Below, piece after piece: positions 28,635-37,514 of a DNA stretch of 64,000 nt; position 1 is the first letter of the stretch, and every line of letters starts with the position of its first letter. The notes beneath the pieces are model-generated. The model was not told the origin of the DNA. It did no database searches and was given only the letters and a program-made list of their open reading frames with translations. The position numbers were made by a program, and so were the translations under genes. This DNA is from Lachnospira rogosae (lineage in GTDB: Bacteria > Bacillota > Clostridia > Lachnospirales > Lachnospiraceae): NCBI RefSeq assembly GCF_040096455.1, contig NZ_JBBMER010000001.1:467549-531548 (forward strand). The letters are read 5' to 3'.

Positions 28635-29384
28635 CTATTCTGCTTCGTATTCTGCGAAACCATTCTCATTAATCTTATCAACAAGTGAAGCATCACCTGT
28701 GCTTATAATCTTCCCCTCAATCATAACGTGTGTATAATCAACTGATAAAGATTCAAGTATTCTTGTGCTGTGTGTAATTATAAGAAGGCTTCCCTTGCAG
28801 GTCTTCTGGTATTCTTCTATACCTGCTGATACAGTCTTTACAGCATCAACATCAAGTCCTGAATCTGTTTCATCAAGAATTGCAAATGATGGCTTTAACA
28901 TAAGAAGCTGTAATATCTCTGCCTTCTTCTTCTCACCACCTGAAAAGCCTACATTAAGATCTCTCTCTGCATAAGACTTGTCCATAGATAAAAGCTCCAT
29001 AGTCTTTTCAAGTTCTTTCTTGAATTCCATATATCTTGTTCTCTTGCCGGTCTTTAATTCAAGGGCATTTCTTATAAATGAACTGAGTGTAACACCCGGA
29101 ACTTCAAGTGGGTTCTGGAATGATAAGAACATTCCTGCTTTAGCTCTCTCATTAACTTGTTCATCAGTAATATTCTTACCGTCAAACCATATCTCACCAC
29201 TCTTTACTGTATATCTTGGGTTGCCCATTAAAGCATAGCCAAGTGTTGACTTACCTGTTCCATTAGGTCCCATAAGTACATGTGTTTCACCCTTGCCTAT
29301 TGAAAGATTAACACCGTGAAGAATTTCCTTATCTTCTACATCCACATATAAATCTTTAACATTTAATAAATTCTTATCTGACAT
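28635..29384 (-). CDS. sufC: SUF system ATPase SufC
   Basis: ABC-type ATPase of the SufBCD complex, 249 residues. Walker A GPNGTGKST is near 35, the family-specific signature FSGGEKKKAEI near 145, and Walker B FAILDETDSGLDVDA near 165. ATG 29384 (MSDKNLLNVKDLYV) follows GAGGAG by four bases; a longer frame reaching 29450 has no ribosome binding site and non-homologous sequence. It is the first structural gene after the Rrf2 regulator. Confidence 0.96.
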   Translation of the reverse strand: MSDKNLLNVKDLYVDVEDKEILHGVNLSIGKGETHVLMGPNGTGKSTLGYALMGNPRYTVKSGEIWFDGKNITDEQVNERAKAGMFLSFQNPLEVPGVTLSSFIRNALELKTGKRTRYMEFKKELEKTMELLSMDKSYAERDLNVGFSGGEKKKAEILQLLMLKPSFAILDETDSGLDVDAVKTVSAGIEEYQKTCKGSLLIITHSTRILESLSVDYTHVMIEGKIISTGDASLVDKINENGFAEYEAE

Positions 29385-29464
29385 AATACTCCTCATTTCT
29401 GCACACTCATTTAAACGCAGGACTGCTTTGTGCCAAGTGTGCCAGCACAATGCCGCATATATTA

Positions 29465-29908
29465 TCAGGCATTATATGCCGTCTTATTACCCGCCTTATC
29501 AATTGCTGTTGCCGCAACATCTGCGAGTGTCATATTATCAAGATAGTTATTAATTACATCTGCAAGTCCCTGCCATATAGGAAGCGTATAGCAGGAAGAC
29601 GAATGTTCACACATTAAAGTCTCCTCATTAAGGCAGGTTACAGGAGCAAGTGTTCCTTCGGTAAGCTTCAATATCTCACCAACGCTGTAATCCTCTGGCT
29701 TTCTTGTTAATCTGTAGCCACCGCCGTGTCCGCTTGCTGCTTCTATAAGATTTGCTTTTGATAACATTCTTGTAATTGTCTCGAGATATTTCTTTGACAA
29801 TTCTTCTTTATCTGATATCTCCTTTAATGGTATATAATCATCACTGTGATGAACCGCAAGATATACCATTACTCTTAAGGCATACCGCCCTTTCGATGAT
29901 ATTATCAT
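29465..29908 (-). CDS. Rrf2-family regulator, IscR-like with three cysteines
   Basis: 147-residue winged-helix regulator that begins MIISSKGRYALRVMVYLA, the Rrf2 hallmark. Three cysteines at 92, 100 and 106 (C-x7-C-x5-C) occupy the place of the cluster ligands of E. coli IscR (92, 98, 104), with one spacer two residues longer. It heads the suf gene run, with 80 bp to sufC. The likely role is Fe-S-sensing repressor of the suf operon; this is inferred from context and the cysteines. Confidence 0.87.
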   Translation of the reverse strand: MIISSKGRYALRVMVYLAVHHSDDYIPLKEISDKEELSKKYLETITRMLSKANLIEAASGHGGGYRLTRKPEDYSVGEILKLTEGTLAPVTCLNEETLMCEHSSSCYTLPIWQGLADVINNYLDNMTLADVAATAIDKAGNKTAYNA

Positions 29909-29945
29909 TTCCTTGCTTCCTTTCTTATTATCATCTTTTTGTATG

Positions 29946-29979
29946 ATATTATACCCATTCGCCTACCGTGTCAATGGGT
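29946..29979 (-). promoter_or_regulatory. suf operon promoter with inverted-repeat operator
   Basis: Minus strand: TTGACA at 29974-29969, TATAAT at 29953-29948 (15-base spacer) or TAATAT at 29951-29946 (17-base spacer). A 7-bp inverted repeat ACCCATT-N13-AATGGGT (29953-29979) spans the promoter and is a likely Rrf2-protein operator. The stop codon of the MATE gene lies inside it. Confidence 0.7.
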
Positions 29980-31326
29980 GAATGTGAAACATTTTCTTCT
30001 GACAATATAATAAGCTGTCATCATAGCAATTCCTGTGATTACCCACGATATTGGATATATAATCATAAGCACCCAGAATACGTGTACAACCTTACATACT
30101 GTTGATATCCATATAAGTCTTATAACACACGAACCAACACAGGTAATTACCGCTGGAAGCAGTGAATATCCCAGACCTCGCATAGCTCCTGCGCTTATCT
30201 CATATACTGCTGTTAATAATTCCAGCGTTGTTGCAATGATAATTCTCTGCCTCGCAAATACAAGAACATCTGCATCGGTCGTATATATACGAAGAAAGAA
30301 TTCCCTTCCCATAACAAATATACCCGAAAGAATACCACACGATACAAGCGCAAACACTAAAGATATGCGGAATATTTTCTTACATCTGTTATATTCCCCT
30401 GCGCCATAATTCTGGCTTGTAAATGTTACTGCCGCCTGAGCGAACGCATTTACAAGGAAATATGCAAAGAATTCATAATTAAGTGCCGCCGCTGAACCTG
30501 CAACTGCACTTGAACCAAAGCTGTTAATTGTGCTCTGTATACACACATTGGCTATTGAGAACATCATTCCCTGAAGTCCTGCCGGAATACCTATAACCAA
30601 TATTTTCTTTAATTCCTTAACAGATATCTTAAGCTGTCTTAATTCCAGCTTTATAGGCTCTGATTCGTGTGTAAGAATATATATAACCATTGAAGAACTT
30701 ACTATATTAGAAATAACTGTTGCAATCGCAACTCCTGACACACCTAATCTGAACACTATAACAAGCACAAGATTAAGAAGTGTATTAATAACTCCTGCAA
30801 CAATAAGACAATAAAGAGGTCTTCTGCTGTCGCCCGTACTTCTAAGAATTGATGAGCCAAAGTCATACAGCATAATAAATGGCATACCTAGAAGATAAAT
30901 TCTAAGATACAACACGGCAAGGTCAATAACATCCTCCGGTGTTCCCATAAGAAGAAGCACAGGTTTTGCTATGAACTGACCTGCAATCATAACAAAAAAT
31001 CCGCTTATAATGGCAACAAGTATTGCTGTATGTATTGCGGCGTGTATGTTTTTTTCTGATTTCTCTCCTATATAACGAGCAATAACAACATTTGAACCTA
31101 ATGATATTCCTATAAAAAGATTAATCATAAGTGATATTAAAGAACTGTTGCTTCCAACAGCCGCCAGTGCCTGACTGCTTGCAAATCTTCCGACTACCGC
31201 CGTATCAACAGAGTTAAACAACTGCTGTAATATACTGCTTGCCGCAAGTGGAAGAGCAAACAGAAGTATTTTGTTCCATAAAGCTCCACTTGTCATATCT
31301 ATCGATTTTTTATTAGATACACTCAT
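29971..31326 (-). CDS. MATE family efflux transporter
   Basis: 451-residue, 12-helix MATE exporter (drug or metabolite/cation antiport). The N-terminal region LPLAASSILQQLFNSVDTAVVGRF (residues about 24-47) is the family hallmark. The last codons and the stop codon overlap the suf promoter/operator, so transcription of this gene runs straight into the suf control region. A second MATE gene is divergent at 31587. Confidence 0.9.
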   Translation of the reverse strand: MSVSNKKSIDMTSGALWNKILLFALPLAASSILQQLFNSVDTAVVGRFASSQALAAVGSNSSLISLMINLFIGISLGSNVVIARYIGEKSEKNIHAAIHTAILVAIISGFFVMIAGQFIAKPVLLLMGTPEDVIDLAVLYLRIYLLGMPFIMLYDFGSSILRSTGDSRRPLYCLIVAGVINTLLNLVLVIVFRLGVSGVAIATVISNIVSSSMVIYILTHESEPIKLELRQLKISVKELKKILVIGIPAGLQGMMFSIANVCIQSTINSFGSSAVAGSAAALNYEFFAYFLVNAFAQAAVTFTSQNYGAGEYNRCKKIFRISLVFALVSCGILSGIFVMGREFFLRIYTTDADVLVFARQRIIIATTLELLTAVYEISAGAMRGLGYSLLPAVITCVGSCVIRLIWISTVCKVVHVFWVLMIIYPISWVITGIAMMTAYYIVRRKCFTFTH

Positions 31327-31586
31327 ATATACCTCCTGTGTGTTTAATATATTTAATCATCTGAATACTTAATAGCTTATATATTCTACACCCAAATACA
31401 AGTGTGTCAACAATACTTATCAAAAGTACTTTAATAAAATATAATTATTTAACTTCAATTTATCTCTTGTATGTGTTAATTACTGACATACTTATCAATT
31501 ACATCAATTACAATTTTATTTTTAATATGTTATACTGTGCGTAGTCAACAAGATATAAATATTAAATATAATGAAAGGAACTTTTT

Positions 31587-32993
31587 ATGAATTCATCTAC
31601 AACTGACAACCCTCTGGGTTATAAAAAAGAGTCCACTCTTTTAATTAATTTTGCAATTCCCTGCATAATCTCAATGCTGGTAACTGCTCTTTATAATATA
31701 GTAGACCAGATATTTATCGGACAGGGTATTGGTATGCTTGGCAATGCTGCAACTAATATTGCATTCCCACTATCAACTACCTGCACTGCTATCTCACTTC
31801 TGTTAGGAATAGGAAGTGCTACGAACTTCTCACTTCATCTTGGGGCTGGCGAGAAGCATTTATCAGAAAAATATGCTGGCAACGGAATATTTCTTATGGC
31901 TGTATGCGGAACTGCATTGTTCTTAATTACAACAATATTCCTTACGCCTATGCTTAAATTCTTTGGTGCAACTACTGACGTTCTGCCATATGCTAAGGCT
32001 TATACAAGAATAACAGCGTTTGGATTTCCATTTCTTATCGCCAACACAGGTATGAGTAAGTTGATACTTGCTGACGGAAATCCACGCTACTCTATGACTT
32101 CTATGCTTGTTGGTGCTATTGTGAATACAATATTAGATCCTATATTTATCTTTATATTTAATATGGGAATGACAGGTGCAGCTTTAGCAACTATTACAGG
32201 CCAGATTATATCTTTCTGCATAAGCTTAAGATATATGTTCCATTTTAAGAATATTAAACTTAGCGGGGACAGCTTTAATATAAAATGGTGTTACTGCAAG
32301 AACATTTTAATACTTGGTGCAAGTGCCTGCTTTAACCAGATTGCTATGACAATTGTCCAGATTGTTATGAATAATACACTGTCCCGCTATGGTGCACAGT
32401 CAATCTACGGCGGTGATATTCCACTTGCGTGTGCAGGAATAATAACAAAGGTTAATATGATATTTATGTCCTTTGTAATTGGTATATCACAAGGCACACA
32501 GCCGGTTATCGGATTTAACTATGGCGCACGTATGTACAAACGTGTAAAAAAGACATACCTTTTAGCACTTGAAGCAGCTTCTTTCTTATCACTGATTGCA
32601 TTTTTCTGTTTTCAGGTATTTCCAAGACAGATTATCAGCGTATTCGGTAACGGAAGTGAGCTTTATTTCCAATTCTCTGAGCGGTATTTCAGAATATATA
32701 TGTTCCTTACTTTAATTAATGGAATACAGCCGGTTACATCCAACTTCTTTAACTCTATCGGCAAATCGAGCCTTGGCGTATTATTAAGCCTTACACGACA
32801 GATATTATTCTTACTTCCGCTCATAGTAATATTCCCAATATTTATGGGAATTGATGGTGTTATGTATGCCGGCCCGATTGCCGATGCCGCAGCCGCAATT
32901 GTGTGCGGATATTTCACGATAAGAGAATTAAAAGAGCTTACAGCTAAAGATAAAGCAAGTAATTATCCAACCAAAAAAATCACATATAATTAG
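31587..32993 (+). CDS. MATE family efflux transporter
   Basis: 468-residue MATE exporter with the N-terminal motif PCIISMLVTALYNIVDQIFIGQGIG (read in two parts, residues about 23-47). It is only distantly like its divergent neighbour, so this is not a recent duplication. AAAGGA precedes ATG 31587, and a TATACT -10-like box lies about 55 bases upstream. Its last four bases overlap the convergent hcp gene. Confidence 0.9.
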   Translation: MNSSTTDNPLGYKKESTLLINFAIPCIISMLVTALYNIVDQIFIGQGIGMLGNAATNIAFPLSTTCTAISLLLGIGSATNFSLHLGAGEKHLSEKYAGNGIFLMAVCGTALFLITTIFLTPMLKFFGATTDVLPYAKAYTRITAFGFPFLIANTGMSKLILADGNPRYSMTSMLVGAIVNTILDPIFIFIFNMGMTGAALATITGQIISFCISLRYMFHFKNIKLSGDSFNIKWCYCKNILILGASACFNQIAMTIVQIVMNNTLSRYGAQSIYGGDIPLACAGIITKVNMIFMSFVIGISQGTQPVIGFNYGARMYKRVKKTYLLALEAASFLSLIAFFCFQVFPRQIISVFGNGSELYFQFSERYFRIYMFLTLINGIQPVTSNFFNSIGKSSLGVLLSLTRQILFLLPLIVIFPIFMGIDGVMYAGPIADAAAAIVCGYFTIRELKELTAKDKASNYPTKKITYN

Positions 32994-34585
32994 TTGCCTA
33001 ATATTTTCTTTAAATCTTCCTCTGGTGTACTGATAGGTGCTATAGCGTAATTCTCAACAAGTATCTTCAGTACATTAGGTGAGATGAATGCTGGAAGTGT
33101 AGGTCCTAAAAGTATATTCTTAATTCCAAGATGAAGGAGTGTAAGAAGTATACATACAGCTTTCTGCTCATACCACGATAAAACCATTGAGAGTGGAAGC
33201 TCATTTACTTCACATTCAAATGCTTCTGCTAAAGCAATTGCTACCTTTATCGCACTATAGGCATCATTACACTGTCCCATATCCATAATTCTTGGAAGAC
33301 CGTCAATATCTCCAAGCTCAAGGTCATTAAATCTGTACTTACCACAGGCAAGTGTAAGAATTATAGACTCTGCTGGTGTCTTTTTAACAAATTCTGTATA
33401 ATAATTACGTCCCGGTCTTGCACCATCACAACCTCCTACTAAGAAGAAATGGCTGATTGACCCATTCTTAACACCTTCTATTACCTTATCAGCAACGGAA
33501 AGCACTGCTGAATGTCCGAAACCTGTCATCACATACTCTCCGCCATTAATGCCTGTTCTATGCTGGTCTTCTTTATATCCGCCAAGCTCAAGTGCCTTAT
33601 TGATTACAGGTGTAAAATCTTTATCTTCCCCGATATGCACCATCTGTGGATATGACACTACCTCTGTTGTAAATACCCTGTCTTCATAGCTTTTCTTAAC
33701 TGGCATAAGGCAGTTAGTTGTAAATAATACAGCTCCCGGAATTGCATCGAACTCCTTCTGCTGATTCTGCCACGCTGTACCAAAGTTACCCTTTAAATGA
33801 GGATATTTATTAAGCTTAGGATATGCGTGTGCTGGAAGCATTTCGCCGTGTGTATATATATTTATTCCTTTATCCTTAGTCTGTTCAAGAAGCAGTTCCA
33901 GATCTTTTAAATCGTGTCCTGTTACAACAATAAATGGTCCTTTTTCTACATTCAAAGTAACCTTTACCGGTGAAGGATTTCCATAACTTGTTGTATTAGC
34001 CTTATCTAAAAGTTCCATACATTTCAAATTAACTTCACCAACTTCCATAACTACAGGAAGAAGCTGGCTCTCGTCCAAATCAAAGCTTATATATGAAAGA
34101 GCCTTGTAGAAGAACTCATTAACTGTATCATCTGTATAGCCTAACACCATTGCGTGGTAAGCATAAGCTGCCATTCCTCTTACTCCAAAAAGGATAAGTG
34201 ATTTTAATGAACGTATATCAGCGTCTGCATTCCATATCTCATTCATATCATAATCATCTGTATTGCCACATCTTGCCTCACAGGCACTACAGCCTGGTGA
34301 TATAATATTCTTTTCACTATGAACCTTATCAATCATATCCTGTAATGTCTGATTATTAAAATTCACATTAGTTATTGTTGTAAACAGACCTTCGATTATT
34401 ATTCTGTCTGTATTCTCTGTCTTAGGATTGCTTCCGCAGGTCTTAACAAGTCCTATAAGTGCACCTGTAAGCTCGTCCTGAAGCTTTGCTGTAGAAGCGT
34501 CCTTTCCACATACACCTGCATTACCTGTACAACCTGAACAGCCCGCTGTCTGCTCACACTGAAAACAAAACATTTTATTATCCAT
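32990..34585 (-). CDS. hcp: Hydroxylamine reductase / hybrid-cluster protein
   Basis: Cytosolic Fe-S protein that handles nitric oxide or hydroxylamine under anaerobic nitrosative stress. The N-terminal cluster motif is C-x2-C-x8-C-x6-C (residues 7-26, MFCFQCEQTAGCSGC...). The hybrid-cluster ligands lie in the later half, including GHDLKDLELLLEQ, TNCLMPV and VGGCDGARPGR. The 531-residue length fits. Start ATG 34585 is eight bases after GGAGAG. The promoter carries a Crp/Fnr-type palindrome at -41.5. Confidence 0.95.
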   Translation of the reverse strand: MDNKMFCFQCEQTAGCSGCTGNAGVCGKDASTAKLQDELTGALIGLVKTCGSNPKTENTDRIIIEGLFTTITNVNFNNQTLQDMIDKVHSEKNIISPGCSACEARCGNTDDYDMNEIWNADADIRSLKSLILFGVRGMAAYAYHAMVLGYTDDTVNEFFYKALSYISFDLDESQLLPVVMEVGEVNLKCMELLDKANTTSYGNPSPVKVTLNVEKGPFIVVTGHDLKDLELLLEQTKDKGINIYTHGEMLPAHAYPKLNKYPHLKGNFGTAWQNQQKEFDAIPGAVLFTTNCLMPVKKSYEDRVFTTEVVSYPQMVHIGEDKDFTPVINKALELGGYKEDQHRTGINGGEYVMTGFGHSAVLSVADKVIEGVKNGSISHFFLVGGCDGARPGRNYYTEFVKKTPAESIILTLACGKYRFNDLELGDIDGLPRIMDMGQCNDAYSAIKVAIALAEAFECEVNELPLSMVLSWYEQKAVCILLTLLHLGIKNILLGPTLPAFISPNVLKILVENYAIAPISTPEEDLKKILGN

Positions 34586-34643
34586 ATATTTACTCTCCAT
34601 TATTTAATCTATTTATCCTGGTGCTTCTGCACCCGACACGCTT

Positions 34644-34686
34644 ATTATATTTAATGAAGAAGTGATTTTCTGTTGTTTATACAACA
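34644..34686 (-). promoter_or_regulatory. hcp promoter with Crp/Fnr-type palindrome
   Basis: A perfect 6-4-6 palindrome TGTTGT-N4-ACAACA (34671-34686) lies upstream of a TATAAT box (34649-34644 on the minus strand). With the start site about seven bases below the -10, the palindrome centre falls at about -41.5, the class II activator position. HcpR-type Crp/Fnr regulators are known to control hcp. A small hairpin GGTGC-TTCT-GCACC (34620-34633) lies in the leader. Confidence 0.65.
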
Positions 34687-34735
34687 TTTTTTCAAATTTA
34701 TAAACGGAAAATATTATCTAGCATACTGCTAATAG

Positions 34736-35446
34736 CTATTTTTCAATAAATACATTTTTCCTATGATATTTTATATACTTTATATTCTCTTCTGTAATGT
34801 CTATTTTCATCTTAGCTGTTATATTCATATACATTCTGTTATTATCATCTAACCTTTCAGAAATTAAAATCCTGCCGGTATCATCAAATGAAATATATCC
34901 TCTATCAAATAACTTATCGTGATTAGGACACATTAACAGACCATTATGTATATCAAGCTTCTCATTTGCATCACTTATACTCCATGGTTTAATATGACTT
35001 GCCACCAATAATTCGTTCATATTAACATTGCACAAACAACATTTTTTATATTTATTTATTAATTTTTCTCTGAACTTGTCCTGATTAATTCTTACCTTGA
35101 CAACCGCTTCTTTTTCTTTTCCTTCCAATTCCTCTGTGTATTTTTCTATTTCAGTAACTTTATTAATTTTATCTTTTTCATAGTTTTCTATAATCGTCTC
35201 TACTTTCCTATCTTCTTCTTCGTTTCCGTACCATATACTAGATTGCCCCAAACCTTTAACAACATATTTTCTATCATTTACGTCCAGCAGCACCACCTTC
35301 TCTGCATATATATTATATATATTATAAGTTTTATCTCTTTCTTGCCATAAAGTTTCCTCCATCTCTTTTTTATCTGCTTGTTTTTCAGTAAGCGCTACAT
35401 AATAAGTCTCTATTTTTTCAATAACTATTGCAAAATTATATCTTGT
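34736..35446 (-). pseudogene. HNH endonuclease gene, 5'-truncated
   Basis: The C-terminal half is a clear HNH nuclease domain: CCLCN zinc site, then VASHIKPWS with the catalytic His, NGLLMCPNHDKLFDRG and ISFDDTGRI. A start at ATG 35362 would give 208 residues, but no good ribosome binding site precedes it. The frame stays open and protein-like for 28 more codons to 35446, where it meets the histidine-kinase stop codon in the same frame. This suggests that the 5' end was lost when the island formed. An intact short gene starting at 35362 remains possible. Confidence 0.6.
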
Positions 35447-36766
35447 TTAAGAAAATATTTTAATTTTAAAGATAAAAAATTCTTCATCCTGCAATGCTTT
35501 ATATTCTATATTGTAATTATTCAGAATATTACTTACAATATACAAGCCTAATCCATTACTATTTTCCTTATTTAAATCAAATTTAACATCAAATATTTCA
35601 TCCATATTCGAAATTCTATTGTTACCATATGAATTCTCTATATATAACCAATCATCAACTATCCCAATATTAATTACCCCATTTACATCGGTATATTTTA
35701 TCGCATTACTAATCAAATTAGATAAAATAATCTTTAACGCTGTTTTTCCTATATAAATATTCTCATCTGATATATAATTATTGACGGTTATTTTCTTTTG
35801 ATTTGCTAATATTTCGTATTTTTTTAATATATCTTCTAGTGTATCATTTATTTTCAAATATTCTTCATCATTATTCAAATTTTCTATAGAATGAACTGAT
35901 AATATTTGAGAAATATTTTTTGTTAAACTATCAACGATGTCAATACATTCATTAATATAAATATCTCTTTCTTTATATTTTCCAATATTGTATTTCATAT
36001 TTTCCAGTATTATTTTAAGACTAGCAAGAGGAGTTTTAAGTTCATGGGATGCACCTTTAAAAAAGTCATATTTTAACTTTTCTAATTTTAAAATTTCTTT
36101 ATTTTTAAATTCCAAATTATCAATTGTTCTTAATAAAGTAGAATACAAATCATTAATTTGTTGTTTTAATTCTCCAACTTCATCATTAGAATTAACTTTT
36201 AACCGCGTTTCTTTATCAAGTTCCATCATTTTATCAGTAACAATTTTTATTTCCTGTATATTATTTTTTATTATTTTTGCATAAATTAAAGAAATAATAG
36301 CAGAAAATAAAATTGATATAAATAAAGAATATGGTAAAAATTTAATACTTAAATCTTTCGCATCTTTTTGCATATCAGCTGTAGAAACAAATTGTAGATT
36401 TATTTTTTCACCATCATTAAGCGTTATTTCTCTTTCTTCAATTATCAAAGAATTACTATCACTTTCTAAATTAACATTTATATCATCTTTGATTTGTATT
36501 TCATTTTTATTATTTTTTTCTTTTATAAATGCTTTTATTTCACTACTCTTCGAATAAAGCTCCAAAGTTTGTTCTATGTATTTTATTTCTTTTCCATTCA
36601 TATTACTAGAAATTTCATTTGCAATATTATGGATCTTTTCTTTTCTTGTCTCCAAATATGTTTTAGGAAAGATAAAATAAACTAATGAATGAACTAATAT
36701 AATTATTATTGCAAGAACAGAAAATATTTGTATGAACATTTTGGGAAATATCTTTATTTTTTTCAT
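35447..36766 (-). CDS. Sensor histidine kinase (VncS-like)
   Basis: 439 residues. A membrane helix at about 12-34, an extracytoplasmic sensor of about 110 residues, a second helix near 147-168, a HAMP-like linker, then the kinase core: H-box SHELKTPL with His near 240, N-box LSNLISNAIKYT near 345, G-box NSNGLGLYIVSN near 405. Its ATG overlaps the response regulator stop by four bases (ATGA). The sequence is Lys/Asn/Ile-rich, more so than neighbouring core genes. It is the last gene of the operon and abuts the HNH remnant. Confidence 0.9.
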   Translation of the reverse strand: MKKIKIFPKMFIQIFSVLAIIIILVHSLVYFIFPKTYLETRKEKIHNIANEISSNMNGKEIKYIEQTLELYSKSSEIKAFIKEKNNKNEIQIKDDINVNLESDSNSLIIEEREITLNDGEKINLQFVSTADMQKDAKDLSIKFLPYSLFISILFSAIISLIYAKIIKNNIQEIKIVTDKMMELDKETRLKVNSNDEVGELKQQINDLYSTLLRTIDNLEFKNKEILKLEKLKYDFFKGASHELKTPLASLKIILENMKYNIGKYKERDIYINECIDIVDSLTKNISQILSVHSIENLNNDEEYLKINDTLEDILKKYEILANQKKITVNNYISDENIYIGKTALKIILSNLISNAIKYTDVNGVINIGIVDDWLYIENSYGNNRISNMDEIFDVKFDLNKENSNGLGLYIVSNILNNYNIEYKALQDEEFFIFKIKIFS

Positions 36767-37416
36767 TTTCTCTCCAATTTATATCCTACATTTCTTATAG
36801 TAGTTATACAGTCTAATTGTAATTTTTTTCTAAGTTCTTTTATATATACATCTATTACCCGATCATAAGGAATTTCTTCGCTATCTTTCCATACATAATC
36901 AATAATTTGCATTCTTGTTAACACCTGTCCATTATTATCCAATAAACATTTTAATACTTCTAGTTCTTTTGCATTTACATCTATCTCTTCTCCATTTATT
37001 TTAGCTGTATAGCTATTAAAATTAACTGATAGATTCTTATATTCAAACTTCTCTAAATGTCCATAATTCTTCTTAATTAAAGAATCTATTCTGGCCTTTA
37101 AGACCGGCAATGAAAATGGCTTTTCTATATATCCATCTGCCAAATTAGTAAATGCATCGATTTTATATTCTTCATCACTAAATGCAGTCAGGATTAGAAT
37201 TGGCAAATTGCTTTTCTTTCTAATTTCTTTCAACACTTCTAAACCATTAATAAAAGGTATCTGAATGTCTAAGATAACCAGATTTATATCGCTATTAAAT
37301 TTTGACAATGCTTCTCTTCCATCTTTAGCTTGAATAACTGTATATCCAAATTCTGAAAGATATTCACTTATCCCCTCTCTTATTATATTATCATCTTCAA
37401 CGGTTAATATTTTCAT
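36763..37416 (-). CDS. OmpR-family response regulator (VncR-like)
   Basis: 217 residues: receiver domain with acidic pocket EDD at about 7-9 and phosphorylatable Asp in LVILDIQIP near 50, then a winged-helix DNA-binding domain ending RVIDVYIKELRKKL...IRNVGYKLE. ATG 37416 is five bases after GGAGG. It follows a terminator that separates it from the transporter genes, and may have its own promoter in the 84-bp gap. Confidence 0.93.
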   Translation of the reverse strand: MKILTVEDDNIIREGISEYLSEFGYTVIQAKDGREALSKFNSDINLVILDIQIPFINGLEVLKEIRKKSNLPILILTAFSDEEYKIDAFTNLADGYIEKPFSLPVLKARIDSLIKKNYGHLEKFEYKNLSVNFNSYTAKINGEEIDVNAKELEVLKCLLDNNGQVLTRMQIIDYVWKDSEEIPYDRVIDVYIKELRKKLQLDCITTIRNVGYKLERK

Positions 37417-37480
37417 GTATACCTCCACTTAAGCATATTCGCTTATATTGTACAGCATATTATTGGGTATTGAAAAGCAA

Positions 37481-37514
37481 AAAATTTTTGGTGCTTTTCA
37501 GCACCAAAAATTTT
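37481..37514 (-). terminator. Terminator between the ABC genes and the two-component genes
   Basis: A perfect 15-bp stem (AAAATTTTTGGTGCT with its complement, 4-base loop) followed on the minus strand by TTTTTT. Its upstream arm contains part of the stop codon of the permease gene. It should limit read-through into the regulator genes. Confidence 0.88.

Noticed and set aside
34736..35446. Restriction or defence system based on the HNH protein
   Set aside because: No methyltransferase or other defence partner is adjacent and the gene looks truncated.
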